The translations under genes and the position numbers were made by a program. A stretch of DNA of 64,000 nt from Capitulum mitella (taxonomy: Eukaryota; Arthropoda; Thecostraca; Pollicipedomorpha; Pollicipedidae), in contig CP099848.1 of the NCBI GenBank assembly GCA_030062745.1, forward strand, positions 20,881,081 to 20,945,080. Reading direction: 5' to 3'. This document shows, piece after piece, positions 48,906 through 60,689 of this stretch (position 1 is the stretch's first letter; each line of letters opens with the position of its first letter). Below the pieces are notes generated by a model, which saw nothing but the letters and a program-made list of their open reading frames with translations, ran no database searches and was not told the origin of the DNA.

Positions 48906-51900
48906 CAGGAGTGACGACCGGAGGCGTCCCGGCGTTTCCGCGGGGTTCGCCGCCGATCGAGATGGAACACCGAGATACCACCTGTGTCCGGATAATAAAC
49001 GAGCCAATGCTGCGTAATGTGATTAGCCGAGGCTTAAAATGAGAGCTTTCAAGGGCGTGGGATTGGTATCCCGGCTTGATAAATGCCGTACGTGGGATTG
49101 GTATTCCGGCTTGATAAATGCCGTAAATAAGTGAGGCCACACGGATCGCGCATCCCGTGGAAAAGGCCAAAAATCTTTCAGTCTTCTGAAATGGAACGTT
49201 CATTGTGATAAATGAAATACGTCAGCAGATCGCGCTGCTGTAATTGAACACTAGAGGCATCACGATGCTTAGTTCAGTTGATATTTATCTTCATTTGCCT
49301 CAATTTTTGCCATTCACAAGATGGATGTGTTATACCGCAACCAGGGGAAAAACAGAACGTGGTACATGTTAGACATGATACTGTGATAACGTTTATAAAC
49401 ATTTACCACTGCAAATGCATATAAGGGATAAAAATATTTATCAAAAACCATCACCCGTAAGCTATGACGGCGGAACGTTTTCAGGGCAGTGGTGCCCAAA
49501 AACATTTTTAAGACGTTTCTTTCCATGCAGCATCATGATGGTAGAGTGACGCGTTACAAACTGCGCCGGGGGGGGGGGGGGGCAGCTGTGCGGCTCGGTC
49601 CCTTGCTCCCGCTCTCTGTTCCACCGCATGCTCGCAAGTGCCGCTATCGCAGCATCGCAGTGATACGGAGGAAGCGTGTGTTTACTGCCCTTCCTTGTTA
49701 ACGTGGTTACTCTCACGATGATTATCACGCATGAATGATAATTTCCGTGAACTTCCGTTATGTTGTTCACGTGCCCAGCCAGCCGGGTCGAAAACAAGGC
49801 GGGAATCTCGGGGCAATGATGAGCAGGGAGTTTATGCTCAGAGCGTCCATGCCATGAACAGGACACCGATTCCAAAAAAAACATATTTTTTCACAAAAAT
49901 CTGCCGCAAAGGTGATTTCCCATTCTTTGAACCTTTAGCAAATCTGTCATGCATGATTCAGTCCCAAAAAAGATAAAATCCATGAAGCACAGGTTTAAAG
50001 AGGGCATGTTGACCAGGATTTTGCGTTAAAGTCTCCCTGAAATGACCACCCTGGATTGGAAAAATAACATCCTAGTTTTTTAAGAAGATTTTCTCAGCAA
50101 AAAAACCGGCTTCCTTAAAATTCGTTTCATCCCATTCATAAAAACATTCCGGTGCAGCCGAAAAAAATCATCGTCATGGCGGTGGCTGGAACCAATAAAC
50201 ATTAAACAAACATTAACCAATAAACATCAATAAACCAACAAACAGGCTTGGCATCCTTCAGAATGACAAGCTTGACAACTATTGTCCAGCATGGTGTTGG
50301 TCTTTACTCATGTATCAGCGATTGTCAGCGACACCTTCTAGGATTTTAGAGCCTTTATTTACTTACAATAAAGAAACAGAGCAGCAGGGGTTAATAAGAA
50401 TCGTATAAGTAGGTCAAGAAGTTTCTCAAAACTTGATTACTGGTATGCAGCTGTGCCCAGAAATATTCCCCGGAGTACCAAACATGCACATGCTCGATTC
50501 AGACCTTATTTATTTGGCAGGCTTCTTACGCCTTTTACTGGACGACTCTGCAACGGTCACCGTCGAGATAATAGTCCCGATCGTGGTTTGGGCATGGTCA
50601 CTAATGCGAATCTTCCGTGGGACAAATTGCAATATCAAGGCCAAAAAGGAGAGGTAATGTGTACTATCTATTAAACAGGGAGCGGAAAAGAAAACGAGAA
50701 TTTTGGGCTTCGTGGACACCCTCTTAAGGCGTCACGTGTGTCACATGGCTTCTGACCGATGGTCGTTTTCTGTTTTGCTAGTTGCATTTTTATGGAACGA
50801 AATACATGGTATCATAGAAGAAATAAAAACACGAACAAAATGCGGGACTACGAAAGGGAACATGTACCATACGATGATCATTAATGTCTACCAGTATGTA
50901 GTTAAATAGCTAAAAAAACATGTTATCAGAACATACCACTGATATTAGCCCCTGCTGTTATGATCTATCAGCCTTCATTATAAGTAAATAAAGGTTCCAA
51001 AATCTTGGAAGGTGTCGTTAACTAAAACCTTAGTAAATATAGACAAGCCCACCACCATGTCGAACAATAGGTATCAGGCTTGGTACCTTGAAAGAAATAA
51101 TTGATTCCAGTCACCTGCAAAACGGCGATTTTCGGCAATTGAATTTCGCCAAAAGCATTTTGGTGTAGCATGTAACATCATGTTTGGGTGAGGCGTTCCT
51201 GCCGACCTGACGGGAACCCCTTACACTCATTGTTTTTCGTCGTTATCAACCGTCGTTTTATGGCCGCGATATGATCTTAACCACATGGGTGCCCATTGAT
51301 TACGAGAACCTCCTGATCCGATTTGTCCCCTCCCCCGGCGAAATCCTGGCTACGCCCTTCGTTCGCAACTTATTCTTGGTAACACATGCCATGAGTTTTG
51401 ATACTGATTAATTGTCTGTTGAGAAATCTACTTGAAAAACTATGGTATTGTCTTTTCAGTCCATTACGGTGCATTAACGGGGTACTTAATGCAAAATCCA
51501 GGTCAACACGTCCCTCTCTAAATTGCCTGTGCTCTATGGCTTTTATCTTTTTGGGACTGAATCTTCCACGTTCTAAAGCTTTAAGGAATAGGAAATCGCC
51601 CTTGCGGAAGATTTTTCAGAAAAAGATCGATTTTTTGGGTCGGTCTAATGAACAGCAAAGAAATTAAACACCATCTTGGTTACTTGCACGCACACACGAA
51701 CGAGAATGTATCAGAACCCGTGCAAGCACGCTATCCATTAATTCACAGCAAGCACGCACAAGGACAAGCACGCGTCTACAAACATACTGGTATGTGTGGC
51801 CATCCTGCCTATTCGTGCCACCACTCCCTCTCTGTGGGACCGCACCGCCCGTGTAGTATTTATTAATACGTCAGGGCGGGCGGGCCATTTGTTATTGCCC

Positions 51901-52374
51901 ACGGGGTGCGGCCACATCTGGCGCTCGGGTCGCCTGGAGGCCCCCCCCCCCCCCTGAGGTGGCGCGTCACGTCACTTCCGAGGCTGGCGTCGAATTCCGC
52001 CGGGGGGGGGGGGGGTCACAGCGCCCAGACGGCGTCGACTCGGGAGAGTCGCGGTACCAGCCGGCGCTGTCCGGCCGGCGCTGGCTCCTCCCAGCGCAGC
52101 CAGGAGTGCCTGGAGTCGGCGGAACGTCAGCGGGCACGTCACAGCCCCGTCAGGCCAGCGCATTCATCACCGAGCGGTGATGAGGCGCTGTCGTCGACCG
52201 CGCGACTCGTAAACAAACTCGACGTCACCCGGTACCCACACTGTCTCGCGTCATCCGGCCGGAGGTCTGCGGGAGGCTGACGCACGTCACTGCCGGCTGA
52301 CGTCGAGACGTCAAAGGCTAGGGGCGGATGAGGCGCACGCCGCCGCCGCACTAGAGGCTGGTCGAGTCGGCGCA

Positions 52375-52470
52375 CGTGACATTGACGTAAGTCCCGCTGG
52401 CGTATGGGCCTTGACGTGCATACGTCAGTCCCACTGGCGCACGTCCCACTGACGTACGTCCCACTGACTC
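52375..52470. repeat. Short tandem repeat of acgt-gtcccactg
   Basis: gtcccactggcgcacgtccc, gtcccactgacgtac and related words recur every 16-28 bases over about 95 bases. Confidence 0.75.
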
Positions 52471-54407
52471 CCGTTCCTTTGGCGTGCGCCGTCGGCCGCC
52501 CATCAGAGACATAAGCGCTGAGGCGCGGTCGGGTGTGGCGCGGGGCCGGGAGACGAGAAGAGCTGGCAGCAAGGAGGGACAGAGCGGGAGGGGGGGGGGC
52601 TGGGAACACCTCTGACTGAGCGGACTGCACCTGACGGATAAATGCAGCCTGCAGAAGTCAGCAACGCTCTCCACGCCGCCCATCCCGGCCCACGTGCAGC
52701 CGTTCGACTATCTCGCAGCGCGGTGAAATGCTGGCAAAACGCTCCCGGCTTTACGTGTGCAGCTGGAGAGGATGGCTTGCAGTACCGGTCCGTGCATGAC
52801 CTGACCACACAGGGCCGCCACGGACATATGCCAGTGCTTCGCGTAATCCGAGACACGTGCAGGCGGGTGACTAAGTCCAAGCGGAAACCGATCGCTTATG
52901 CAGAACAGAGAAATCTGCTCGTCGTGTCGCGCAGCAGAACGCCTGCACCCGCAGGCATACTGCGGAAATACCCCACCGCTATCGGCTTTCGGTCGATAAG
53001 TTCCGGACAAGCCGGTTTGGCACGGACTGGCGCAAACCATTTCACCTCAGACTGATTTTTAGTTAGATGGCTTTAACCATGTGCGCAAAGGAGCCGTGCA
53101 TGAAAGTTTCCGTTTCGCAAAGGTCTTTCTTTCCTTTTCGTACATCTGGACTAAGGCTTCTGAAATAAAACTACTTCGGAGACATACCAGGCTCTTATGG
53201 CAATGTTATAGACACACGAATCTCATATGCAGTCTCCTTGTTTGGAAGAGGCTGTCTGCACTGGGCAAGCCTGCCCTAACCGAAATGAAACCATCTCACC
53301 ATTTCTAATATTTCGGTTAAACTTCGAAATTTTAGCTTTGAAACATCGTCAACTAAAAAGAAAGAAAACATTTCTAAATAATCTAAGTCAAGAGCAGATC
53401 AACATCAACGAATGTTTCACCGTTCGCCAATGTTGCCTTTCCTCAGAACACCACATCCGGCGAACCAACACCACCCCAAACACCAGCCACTGCTGCTCGG
53501 TTGTTTCAGCCGGCTGCTGTTGGTGTGAGGCGGCTTCAGCTCCTCGCGCTGCAGTGTGCAGTGGTTGGGGGCCGTTTTTCAGCGCTGGATGGGCCGCGGA
53601 TGCCGCCCGTAAGCGGCTGCTTCCTGCCCGTGCAGCCGCGGGCCTGACTTCCCGTCGCGGCGACCGCGGCCGGTCGGCCACGTACGGCGGCGCACGTGGC
53701 CGGTCACGAGTGTCGCCAGCGCCGCCTGACGCCTCCTGGTCACCGCCAGCAGCACTCACAAGAACCGTCCGTCCAGGCGGGACACGGCAGATCGGAGCGG
53801 AGACCGATCGACAGCAGCGGCGCCGCAGCCGCGCCCTACATTTCTCCACGGCGTCGCGGCCGCGTCAGCCCGGCCGGCAATCGCTCGCTGTCGCAGATTT
53901 GCCGTGCGGTACCGGCCGGCGCCGCGGGCGCGGTCGAAAACAATGCAGACAACTGGCGACGATTCACGCCGCGACGGGACCGTTACGGCCGTAATGGGCG
54001 CAATTGGCGCGATGCGACGGGATGTGCCGGTGACTCCGCACATTTCTCAGGTCCGGAGACAGATGCGGCCGCAGATGTGCTGGCGTCACCATCGCTTTTG
54101 ATGCGTAAAATAATACCGGCGTGGATCTCCCGTGGCCTTGTTTTATGTTCGTCTCCACACGGAGTACTGTATTGCTAAAGACGGTGAACTGGTACCGTAA
54201 ATAAAACTGGACAAAGAAATATTGTATTCTATGGTCGCCAGTTCGCGCCATGTCCCTGAGCTTTGAGACAGTTCGCTGGCGGCGCCAAATTTGGGTTATA
54301 AAGCTTTAGCGAGATGCCGAGTTCACAAAGACAAACAAAGCGGACAGCACTCGGAAAAACTCGTAAAACTTGCTGGGAGCTGGGTCGTACCAATCTGTCA
54401 TGAAGGC

Positions 54408-54565
54408 AGAGGCGCAGCAAGGATTTCCTAAGGGGGGGGGGGGGCGCAGCTCAGTGAGAACTGAAATACGAAAACCGTTACCGGGAAGACGATGTGTAAT
54501 GGTTTTCACAAAAAAGCGGGCCTAGGGCGGGGGGGGGGAAGCCAACCCCTTGACTGCGCCTATGC
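54408..54565. mobile_element. Short G-run element
   Basis: Left part gaggcgcagcaaggatttcc with a twelve-base G run and right part with a ten-base G run and gactgcgcctatgc. The inverted match gcgcag/ctgcgc marks likely ends. Non-coding. Confidence 0.4.
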
Positions 54566-54592
54566 ATAAAGACTTGGTGTATGGACTGACCT

Positions 54593-55000
54593 GGGACGTA
54601 GCCAGGGCGGGAGGGACGAAGGGGGCGGTCGCCCCTTCCTTGGGGAAAAGGTGGGGCCCGCTTTGATTCCTTTGAGAGTTTACAGAATTCTCAAATATGT
54701 CCACTGAAGCCACAGCGGGCCCTCCATGTTCCTATAGGAGGCCCACGGGAGACGCCTTGAGGATATAGGAAGTTTCCTTGAGCCAGGAGACCCCTTTTTG
54801 ATGCTATAGGAGGTCCCCTTAGAGCTAAAGGATGCCCCGTTACGCCATAGGAGGCCCCTGTAAATAATAAAGCCCCTTTTTAGGCCATGGGAGGCCACCT
54901 CATCACTTTCTGGTGGGGCCCCCATGGGATGAGGTCTCCATGAAGTAAATAGGCCCCCTTCTGAGCATTCACCCCCTTGGCTGACTCCTGGCTACGTGCC
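54593..55000. mobile_element. MITE-like element with inverted ends and internal repeats
   Basis: Left end gggacgtagccagggcggg and right end ctcctggctacgtgcc are inverted copies of the same terminal motif as the 42.6 kb element. Inside, ataggaggccc and related words recur about every 45-50 bases (54,730-54,900). Non-coding. Confidence 0.6.
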
Positions 55001-55097
55001 TGATACTGACCAGATGAAAAAGCTGTACAGAGGATACCTTGGGTGCTGAGCTCGTGATTCAGATAAAGGTAAGGAAATAGGCACGTTGCCAGAATTC

Positions 55098-55347
55098 TCC
55101 TCAGGGGGGGAGGCAAATGTCAAATTGTGTGATATGCCACAGTCATATGACGAAATTTACAAGAAAGGCAGCAATTTTAGGCAATTTATATCATATTTAA
55201 TGCACAGGAAAACTTATAATGTTTGTTTTCACAACATATATATGATCAGTATCACGTATTCATGCAAAATCCCCATGTATCTAGTGTAGACCGGCTGGCT
55301 CGGGGGGGCATGGCCCCCATGCCCCCCCCCCTTGTCTACGTCCCTGG
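55098..55347. mobile_element. Related G-run element, right end clear
   Basis: Right end ccccccccccttgtctacgt with ccctgg matches the terminal motif of the neighbouring element. The left end is probably the G run at 55,104-55,111. It directly follows the previous element, perhaps a nested or tandem insertion. Confidence 0.45.
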
Positions 55348-57075
55348 AAGGAAATGAAGGGAGGGTCTGAGGGAATGTTCCACCGTGGTAAACTTTTTAG
55401 ACAGCGATCGCAGGAGACAGGACGCAGCACAGAAGTAACGTTGCGAATGAGTCGCAATCGTTTTCTATTGTCTGGCGATGGAACCTCCATGACTTTTAGA
55501 TCCATTCACTTCCGCAGAGCACAAACGCGCGCCGTACACATACACTTACCGACTGCCAGCTTGTCCGCTTCCCTCTTCTTCCACATGATGTACCTCCGCG
55601 CAGTCACCACGGCGTGGCCATACCACCACCAGCGCGCACGTCGCCAGCACGGCCCGCTGCACCACACAGACACACACGCACCGTTCGCCTCCGCCAGCGG
55701 CCGGCGCAACACTGACTGGCCCGACTGGCCGAATCACGGAGAGTACAGGGAGGGGCGGCCGGCCGGCCGCCAGAGGGCGGTGGTGCGGCCCGGCGGCCGG
55801 CCCGGAACACAGGCCCGAGACGCCGACCGGGCGGGGTGGGCCGGGGCGGGTGAATCACACCCGGCGCAGCATGATCAGCGGTTTGGCTGGAATGAGAAAA
55901 ACACGCCGTCCCGACCCAGGAGTGGCGTGTGACTAGGCGAAGAAACGGAGCGTGCTGACTGGGCGCGGTTGCTCGTGCTCACTGCTCCTGTCGGTGCAAC
56001 ACGTTTCGTCCGTTTCACATGTGATTATACTTTTTGGATTACCGTCCATTGGCAGTGAAAAGCCGCTGCCGTGACCTAGTGGATAAGGGCAGGGCCAGGG
56101 GGTAGGAGCATCCAGGAAAAGTGTGTGGGGGGAGCAAAGACGTTTTTGCCGGTAGGACTAATGTTAGATTTCCCAAAAAACGGGGAAGGGCCATGGCCTC
56201 CCTGCCCCCCCCCCCCCGTTCCTATGCCCATGGGCCAGGCAACATTGTTCGGTGTGCGGCAGGCACTGGGTGCGAGACCCAGAACGGGAACCTGCGTGTT
56301 TCCCGAGACCGAAAGGGTCAGCCGGTCATGAGGCGACCGTGTTGTTGAGTTGCACGGCACGATAAAGATTCTCAGGTCTCAATGATTCTCAGGTCTGGTT
56401 CGATGTCTGGGGCCAAATTACTCGGTGTATAGGAACACTTGGATGGCGGGATCAGTGTCCAGCAACAAGACTGGTTTAGCACGGACTCTGATTCCGACGC
56501 TTCCCGCTACGTTCGGCGCAAGAAAGTAAAAAAAAAAAAAACGAAAATAGAAGTGACACCTACGTTGTTTCCTACGTTCAAGTTCCGCGTTTGCGTAGCG
56601 TTTCTGGTGCACGCAGTGGACAGAAAGTGTTCGACTCATCCGATTTCCGAAGTCGCCATGCTTTTAGCTCAGCGCAGATGAATACCTTTCTTTTAACGTT
56701 AGTCGCAGTTCGCAATGCCCCATAGTTTCGTTTCACTTGTCCTGAGTATCTTTGTGTTTTTTTTTTTTGCCATCGTTGGTGAACCTGCGGAATCAAAGGT
56801 CATTTTGAAATGTTACTTAAGTATCGCCATGGCAACACAAAAGGGTGTCTCTATGGGCTCAGCTGATTAAGCAGGTACTTTTGGCTTGATTTTTGTTTTG
56901 GGTGGTTTGATCCTGATGTTTTACTTGGCTTTTACGCGTCTTTTTTTACCTTTAGGGAAATGATGCCCTGAAATATTTGCGCATGTGCCCTGCAAGCTTA
57001 TGAGATAAACTGATAAGTCCTAGTACATAGTCCCGACAATAGCACAAGTCACCAAACCACAGACAGCAGCCAGAC
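55348..57075. other. Intergenic region upstream of the CFAP99-like gene
   Basis: GC-rich block at 55,600-55,900, a repeat-like segment at 56,060-56,290 with a run of fourteen C, and an in-frame TAG 36 bases before the chosen start of the next gene. No promoter element could be fixed. Confidence 0.5.
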
Positions 57076-57482
57076 ATGAGTGAACGAGCAAACGGCGCCA
57101 ACAGCAAGACGAAAAAGTCGAAGGTGGCCAGCTCCAACGCCGCCAACAGCACCAAGGCGTCGACGCGAGCTCCGCCGAGGATGACCACCGTCCAGAAGCT
57201 GCACGTGCGCCTGCAGCAGGCCGGCTGCGGGAGCGCGCGACGCGTCAGGACCGACGTCTCCGGGGAGCCGGCGTCCGCGCCGGCGGCCGGCGCCGGGGCC
57301 GGGTCGGAGGCCAACAGCCGCGACTCCAGTCCCGGCATCGACGGCGTCCTGCCGCCGTCGGAGCCGGCGCCCACGCCGCCGCCGCCGCCGCCGCCCAGGA
57401 AGCAGGACGTTAAGAGGACGGCGGCGCAGATATTCCGCGAGCTGGCCAGATGCAAAGCCGAGCAAGAGGCCGAGGTACAGAG
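57076..57482 (+). CDS. CFAP99-like exon 1
   Basis: Starts at ATG 57,076, the first Met after an in-frame TAG at 57,040-57,042. Encodes MSERANGANSKTKKSK, a polyproline stretch (PTPPPPPPPRK) and AAQIFRELARCKAEQEAEVQ. Donor GTGGGC in phase 2; an earlier GTACAG at 57,475 would not fit exon 2. Confidence 0.8.
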
Positions 57483-60400
57483 GTGGGCAACAGTTTGTGA
57501 TTTAGACCTTGTATTTGTGCGGTCATGTAGGTAGCATTAGGGGATTCAAACGAGGAACGTTTAGGGATGTGCCCCATCCGTCGCTCATTTCTGCATTCAT
57601 CTGTTTCAGTTCCGATGCGTGCGCACAAAAGCGCATCACGGAGGGGGGAGGGCTGGGCCGCATGCAAAATATATAGCGAAGAAAAGAAGTGCGTTGAAGG
57701 AGTAGCCGGCCGGAACTTGCACTCGCTGTGTCGAGCCCTAAACATTTAAGGATGCTATTTTGAGGAAATTTTCATCTTCGACAGAGTTCATACCAAGAAA
57801 CCGTCCGACGTTCTAGTCCTCGCTGCAATCTTACAACTTCAGTCGTGCTAATAAGAAACGCGAGTTGCAGTGCATGTACCACTTTTGTAGAATACAGCGA
57901 AGTGCAGTTCTTATAACATCAGCGGTCGATTATGTTTTGACGGGTTCAGGATATCGGCCTTGGAGTTCGTCGCGACACCTGAAGAGGCGGTGAACAAAAA
58001 AGCCATAGAGCTGGAGGAGCAGGAAGCTATAGACCGCGCTGAGAGACGAATGCTGGCACTGCTCAGTCTTGAAAACTCGATAGTGGCCAAAGAAAAGGCA
58101 CTTGAGGAAAAGAAGAAACTTGGAGATAAGGCCTTAGACGAGGTAAGCGTTGAGCTTTCTGGCGTTCAATTTCTGGGTTTTCCGAATGCATGTCGTATAG
58201 ATCTCATAGATCTGAGCAACCTTCGCTAAGTATTTCTTTGTCTCTGTGAACATATTGTGTGTCTTCGTTGTGCGTGATGTCCACAAGCACCGCGAGCACG
58301 TTGCAGAGGTGATATATTCTCGTTAATGTCACATGCTAGTCCTTTAACTTAGTCCGGATCCGCAAAATCCAGATTGGTCCTCACCCCTCTGCGGTCCGGT
58401 GGTGGTGTCGACAGAAGCGGAGTCTGCAGCAGACGCTGGCCGAGCTGAGGAAGCAGGAGCAGCTGATAGCTGATCAGGTCCGGGACGCTGTACGCTCGAT
58501 GCGGGAGAGGTCGCGGCAGGCGATGACGGAGGCCGCGGAACAGAGGGCTGCAGAGGGTGAGAACAGAGGCCTGCAGAGGGCTGCAGAGGGTGAGAAAAGA
58601 TAGGTACAGAGGGTGAGAATAGAGGCCTGCATAGGATGGGAACAGAGGCCTGCCGAGGGCGAGAAAAACAGATGGCGAGCGCAGAGGGTCGTAGATGGGC
58701 ACAGAGAGCTGCAGAGGGTGAGGACAGAATGCTGCAGGTGGTGAGAACAGAGTGTGAAGACATAGACCACAGAGCCTGGCCAGCGGGTGGTGGCTCGTAC
58801 TGCGGCCTAGTCCGATCCGGTTAGTCGTTGACAGGAGCACGGTGATTCTGCTGTGGAATCGAGTGATGGTCGAAAGGCGATAACTAATGATGCTCTCCTC
58901 TTGGGTTAATCTGTGAACGTTGTGGTTGTTCCTCCACACGACATTGATGACAGGGTGAATAAGTGGCAACTTTCAGTTCGCCGATGGTCAGGTTTAAACC
59001 TATACAGACGACAATCACATTTTTATATTTTTTACAAAGACTTCATTCTTTGCTTTCTACATTTCGATTTCGTGTGTCAGGAATGTACTAGTCACCACTT
59101 GGCACATGGTTGGCTAAACCTATGAAAACTCTTTCAACAGCCAGGCAGTTTGGGGAAGAGACTCTCTCTATGGTGCGAGAAGCCCAGAAACAGGTAAGTA
59201 AGTCTGATCTCCCTCCGTTGGAGATGTCGATAATATCTTGAAACAGAGTAAAGTTTCGGTGGCGTAACCAAAAGCAGTAATCGCCTACCTACGCAGTATT
59301 GTGGCTCGTACCGTCTAACAACAAAAGTGTATCATAACAAAATGAAGGTAAGGAAAATAAAATGGCGGACGCAATGCGAAAGCCCGCATCAAATAGCCAT
59401 GTCACTGCATCTTCCAGCGTGAAGATTCGGCTCACGTTGTGTTTCGTCAACAGAAGGAGGAGGAGCGCCAGCACAGGGCGTTCCTGATTCAGCAGATCCG
59501 CCAGCTGGAGGCGCTGCCACTGCCGCGCTTCAGGGAGCTGGACCTCACTGAAACGGCCGGCCACGGCCTGCTGGACGAGATGTCCATTGTTGAGGTAACG
59601 CACGAGGGATGCTCCGGAACCCACTGCAGTCTGTTGCTTCAGTGCGTTTTGTAACAAGAAGTGTTGCTCCGTACTGCAAGATAGTATGCACTTTGGTGAG
59701 AAATAGAAGCTGACTTTAGTCCCACAAGTTAATCTATGCCAAAGAGGGTGCAATTTTCATGGTAATCCCCTGGCAGTCTACTCGACACTGTTGGCAATGA
59801 CTTCATTCACTGTGATAAGTTTAACTCAAATAGCAAATAACAAATAACTCCAATACAATAATACTAAATAACGTAACTCAAATAACATGAACGGACATGA
59901 AACGTTTTGTGGGTTATAAACTGTCTCGCCATATTCCTCTGTGTCATGTCCTCATTATATTCGGATGTGCTTACAGCTTCGGGAGAGACTCACTCTTTTA
60001 AAAATGGAGAGATCAACTGAACTTAAAGAGAAAAATCAGCGAATTCTTAACGAGAAGAGGATGCAGGAAGAGCAAATGGAAATGGCAGAGAAAGTGCTTG
60101 CTCGTTTTCACGAAATACAAGCTCTTGAGAGGTAAACGAAAATCACATGCTGCCTTTTGGGCGTGAAGCGAGCTTGGGTATGAACGGAACAAATATACCC
60201 GAGGTATATCCCACTTCCTTTACTATAAAGTGCTTTGCCATTTCCAGGAACAATTTCACCCAAACGTCGTTCACCACTGACCCGCTGACCCGGCTCTGAC
60301 CCGGCTGGCCCTCGTGCAGGCGGCAGCGGCAGGAGCAGGCGGGTCGGCCGCCGGTCGCCGTCACCTCCGCGCGGCTGGAGCAGCTGCAGCAGGAGCTGGA

Positions 60401-60689
60401 GCAGAAGCGGGCCGCGCGCCAGCGCCGGGACGCCCGGCGGCGCGCCGCCCGCCGGCCGGACCCGTTCGCGACGGTGGCGCCGCCGCCGGCCGCCGCTCGC
60501 AGCGCTCCGGCGGACGTGGGTCGCCGCCCGGCCAGCGGCCGCCGCCCGGCGCCGGCCGCCGAGGCTGGCCGGCGCTCCTTCAGCGACAGCGCCGTCCAGC
60601 TGACCGAGCAGGCCCGCCGGCTCAGCGCCGGCCGGGCGGCGGCCGCCGACGGCGCCGAGCTCACCCAGCCAGATGACGCAAAGGGCTAG
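57076..60689 (+). CDS. CFAP99-like cilia and flagella associated protein, seven exons
   Basis: Seven blocks with GT-AG sites and consistent phases give 1,461 bases, 486 residues. Family: CFAP99 is an axoneme-linked coiled-coil protein; its exact role is not settled. The best support is LDLTETAGHGLLDEMSIVEL followed by RERLTLLK, which matches the DLTETAGHGLLGEMS...ELRERLALL block I remember for CFAP99. Order: low-complexity Ala/Ser N terminus with a polyproline run (residues 1-110), long charged coiled coils (115-360), conserved block at about 290-325, Arg/Ala-rich C terminus. Length is close to human CFAP99 (459). It is transcribed away from Dock. A ciliary gene implies motile cilia or flagellated sperm. 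Confirmation needs a protein search, so I leave the symbol blank. Confidence 0.8.
57950..58142 (+). CDS. CFAP99-like exon 2
   Basis: Acceptor GGTTCAG, donor GTAAGC, phase 0 end. Encodes FVATPEEAVNKKAIELEEQE and a charged helix to KKKLGDKALDE. Confidence 0.85.
58415..58556 (+). CDS. CFAP99-like exon 3
   Basis: Acceptor GTCGACAG, donor GTGAGA in phase 1. Encodes LQQTLAELRKQEQLIADQV and RSMRERSRQAMTEAAEQ. The donor edge is repeated downstream. Confidence 0.85.
58545..58760 (+). repeat. Donor-edge tandem repeat in CFAP99-like intron 3
   Basis: gagggctgcagagggtgaga, the last codons of exon 3 with the donor, recurs about seven times in degenerate form (58,562-58,760), for example gctgcagagggtgagaaaag and gctgcagagggtgaggacag. 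Several copies keep GTGAG. Confidence 0.85.
59141..59193 (+). CDS. CFAP99-like exon 4
   Basis: Short exon with TTTCAACAG acceptor and GTAAGT donor. Encodes ARQFGEETLSMVREAQKQ; both phases fit. Confidence 0.82.
59454..59594 (+). CDS. CFAP99-like exon 5 (conserved block)
   Basis: Acceptor GTCAACAG, donor GTAACG, both phase 0. Encodes IQQIRQLEALPLPRFREL and DLTETAGHGLLDEMSIVE, the diagnostic block. Confidence 0.9.
59977..60131 (+). CDS. CFAP99-like exon 6
   Basis: Acceptor GCTTACAG, donor GTAAAC in phase 2. Encodes LRERLTLLKMERSTELKEKN and a helix ending FHEIQALE. Confidence 0.9.
60320..60689 (+). CDS. CFAP99-like exon 7 and stop
   Basis: Acceptor CTCGTGCAG. Encodes ARLEQLQQELEQKRAARQRR, an Arg/Ala-rich part and SFSDSAVQLTEQARRLS, ending TAG at 60,687-60,689. 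GC content is much higher than in exons 2-6. Confidence 0.85.

Larger units (their letters stand above)
48906..54592. other. Upstream intergenic region, no gene recognised
   Basis: Mixed AT-rich and GC-rich DNA. G runs at 49,568-49,580, 51,942-51,953 and 52,002-52,014; a transposon end (aatcctggctacgccc) at 51,342-51,357; GC-rich blocks at 51,860-52,600 and 53,540-54,020. Short open frames only. Dock exon 1 could be here. Confidence 0.5.
57483..60319. other. Introns of the CFAP99-like gene
   Basis: Six introns of 190-580 bases. Apart from the repeat in intron 3 they show nothing coding. The donor and acceptor sites are canonical throughout. Confidence 0.7.

Noticed and set aside
48075-49203. 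Frames of about 200 codons over the GC minisatellite
   Set aside because: Same reason: repeat-derived composition, no splice or homology support.
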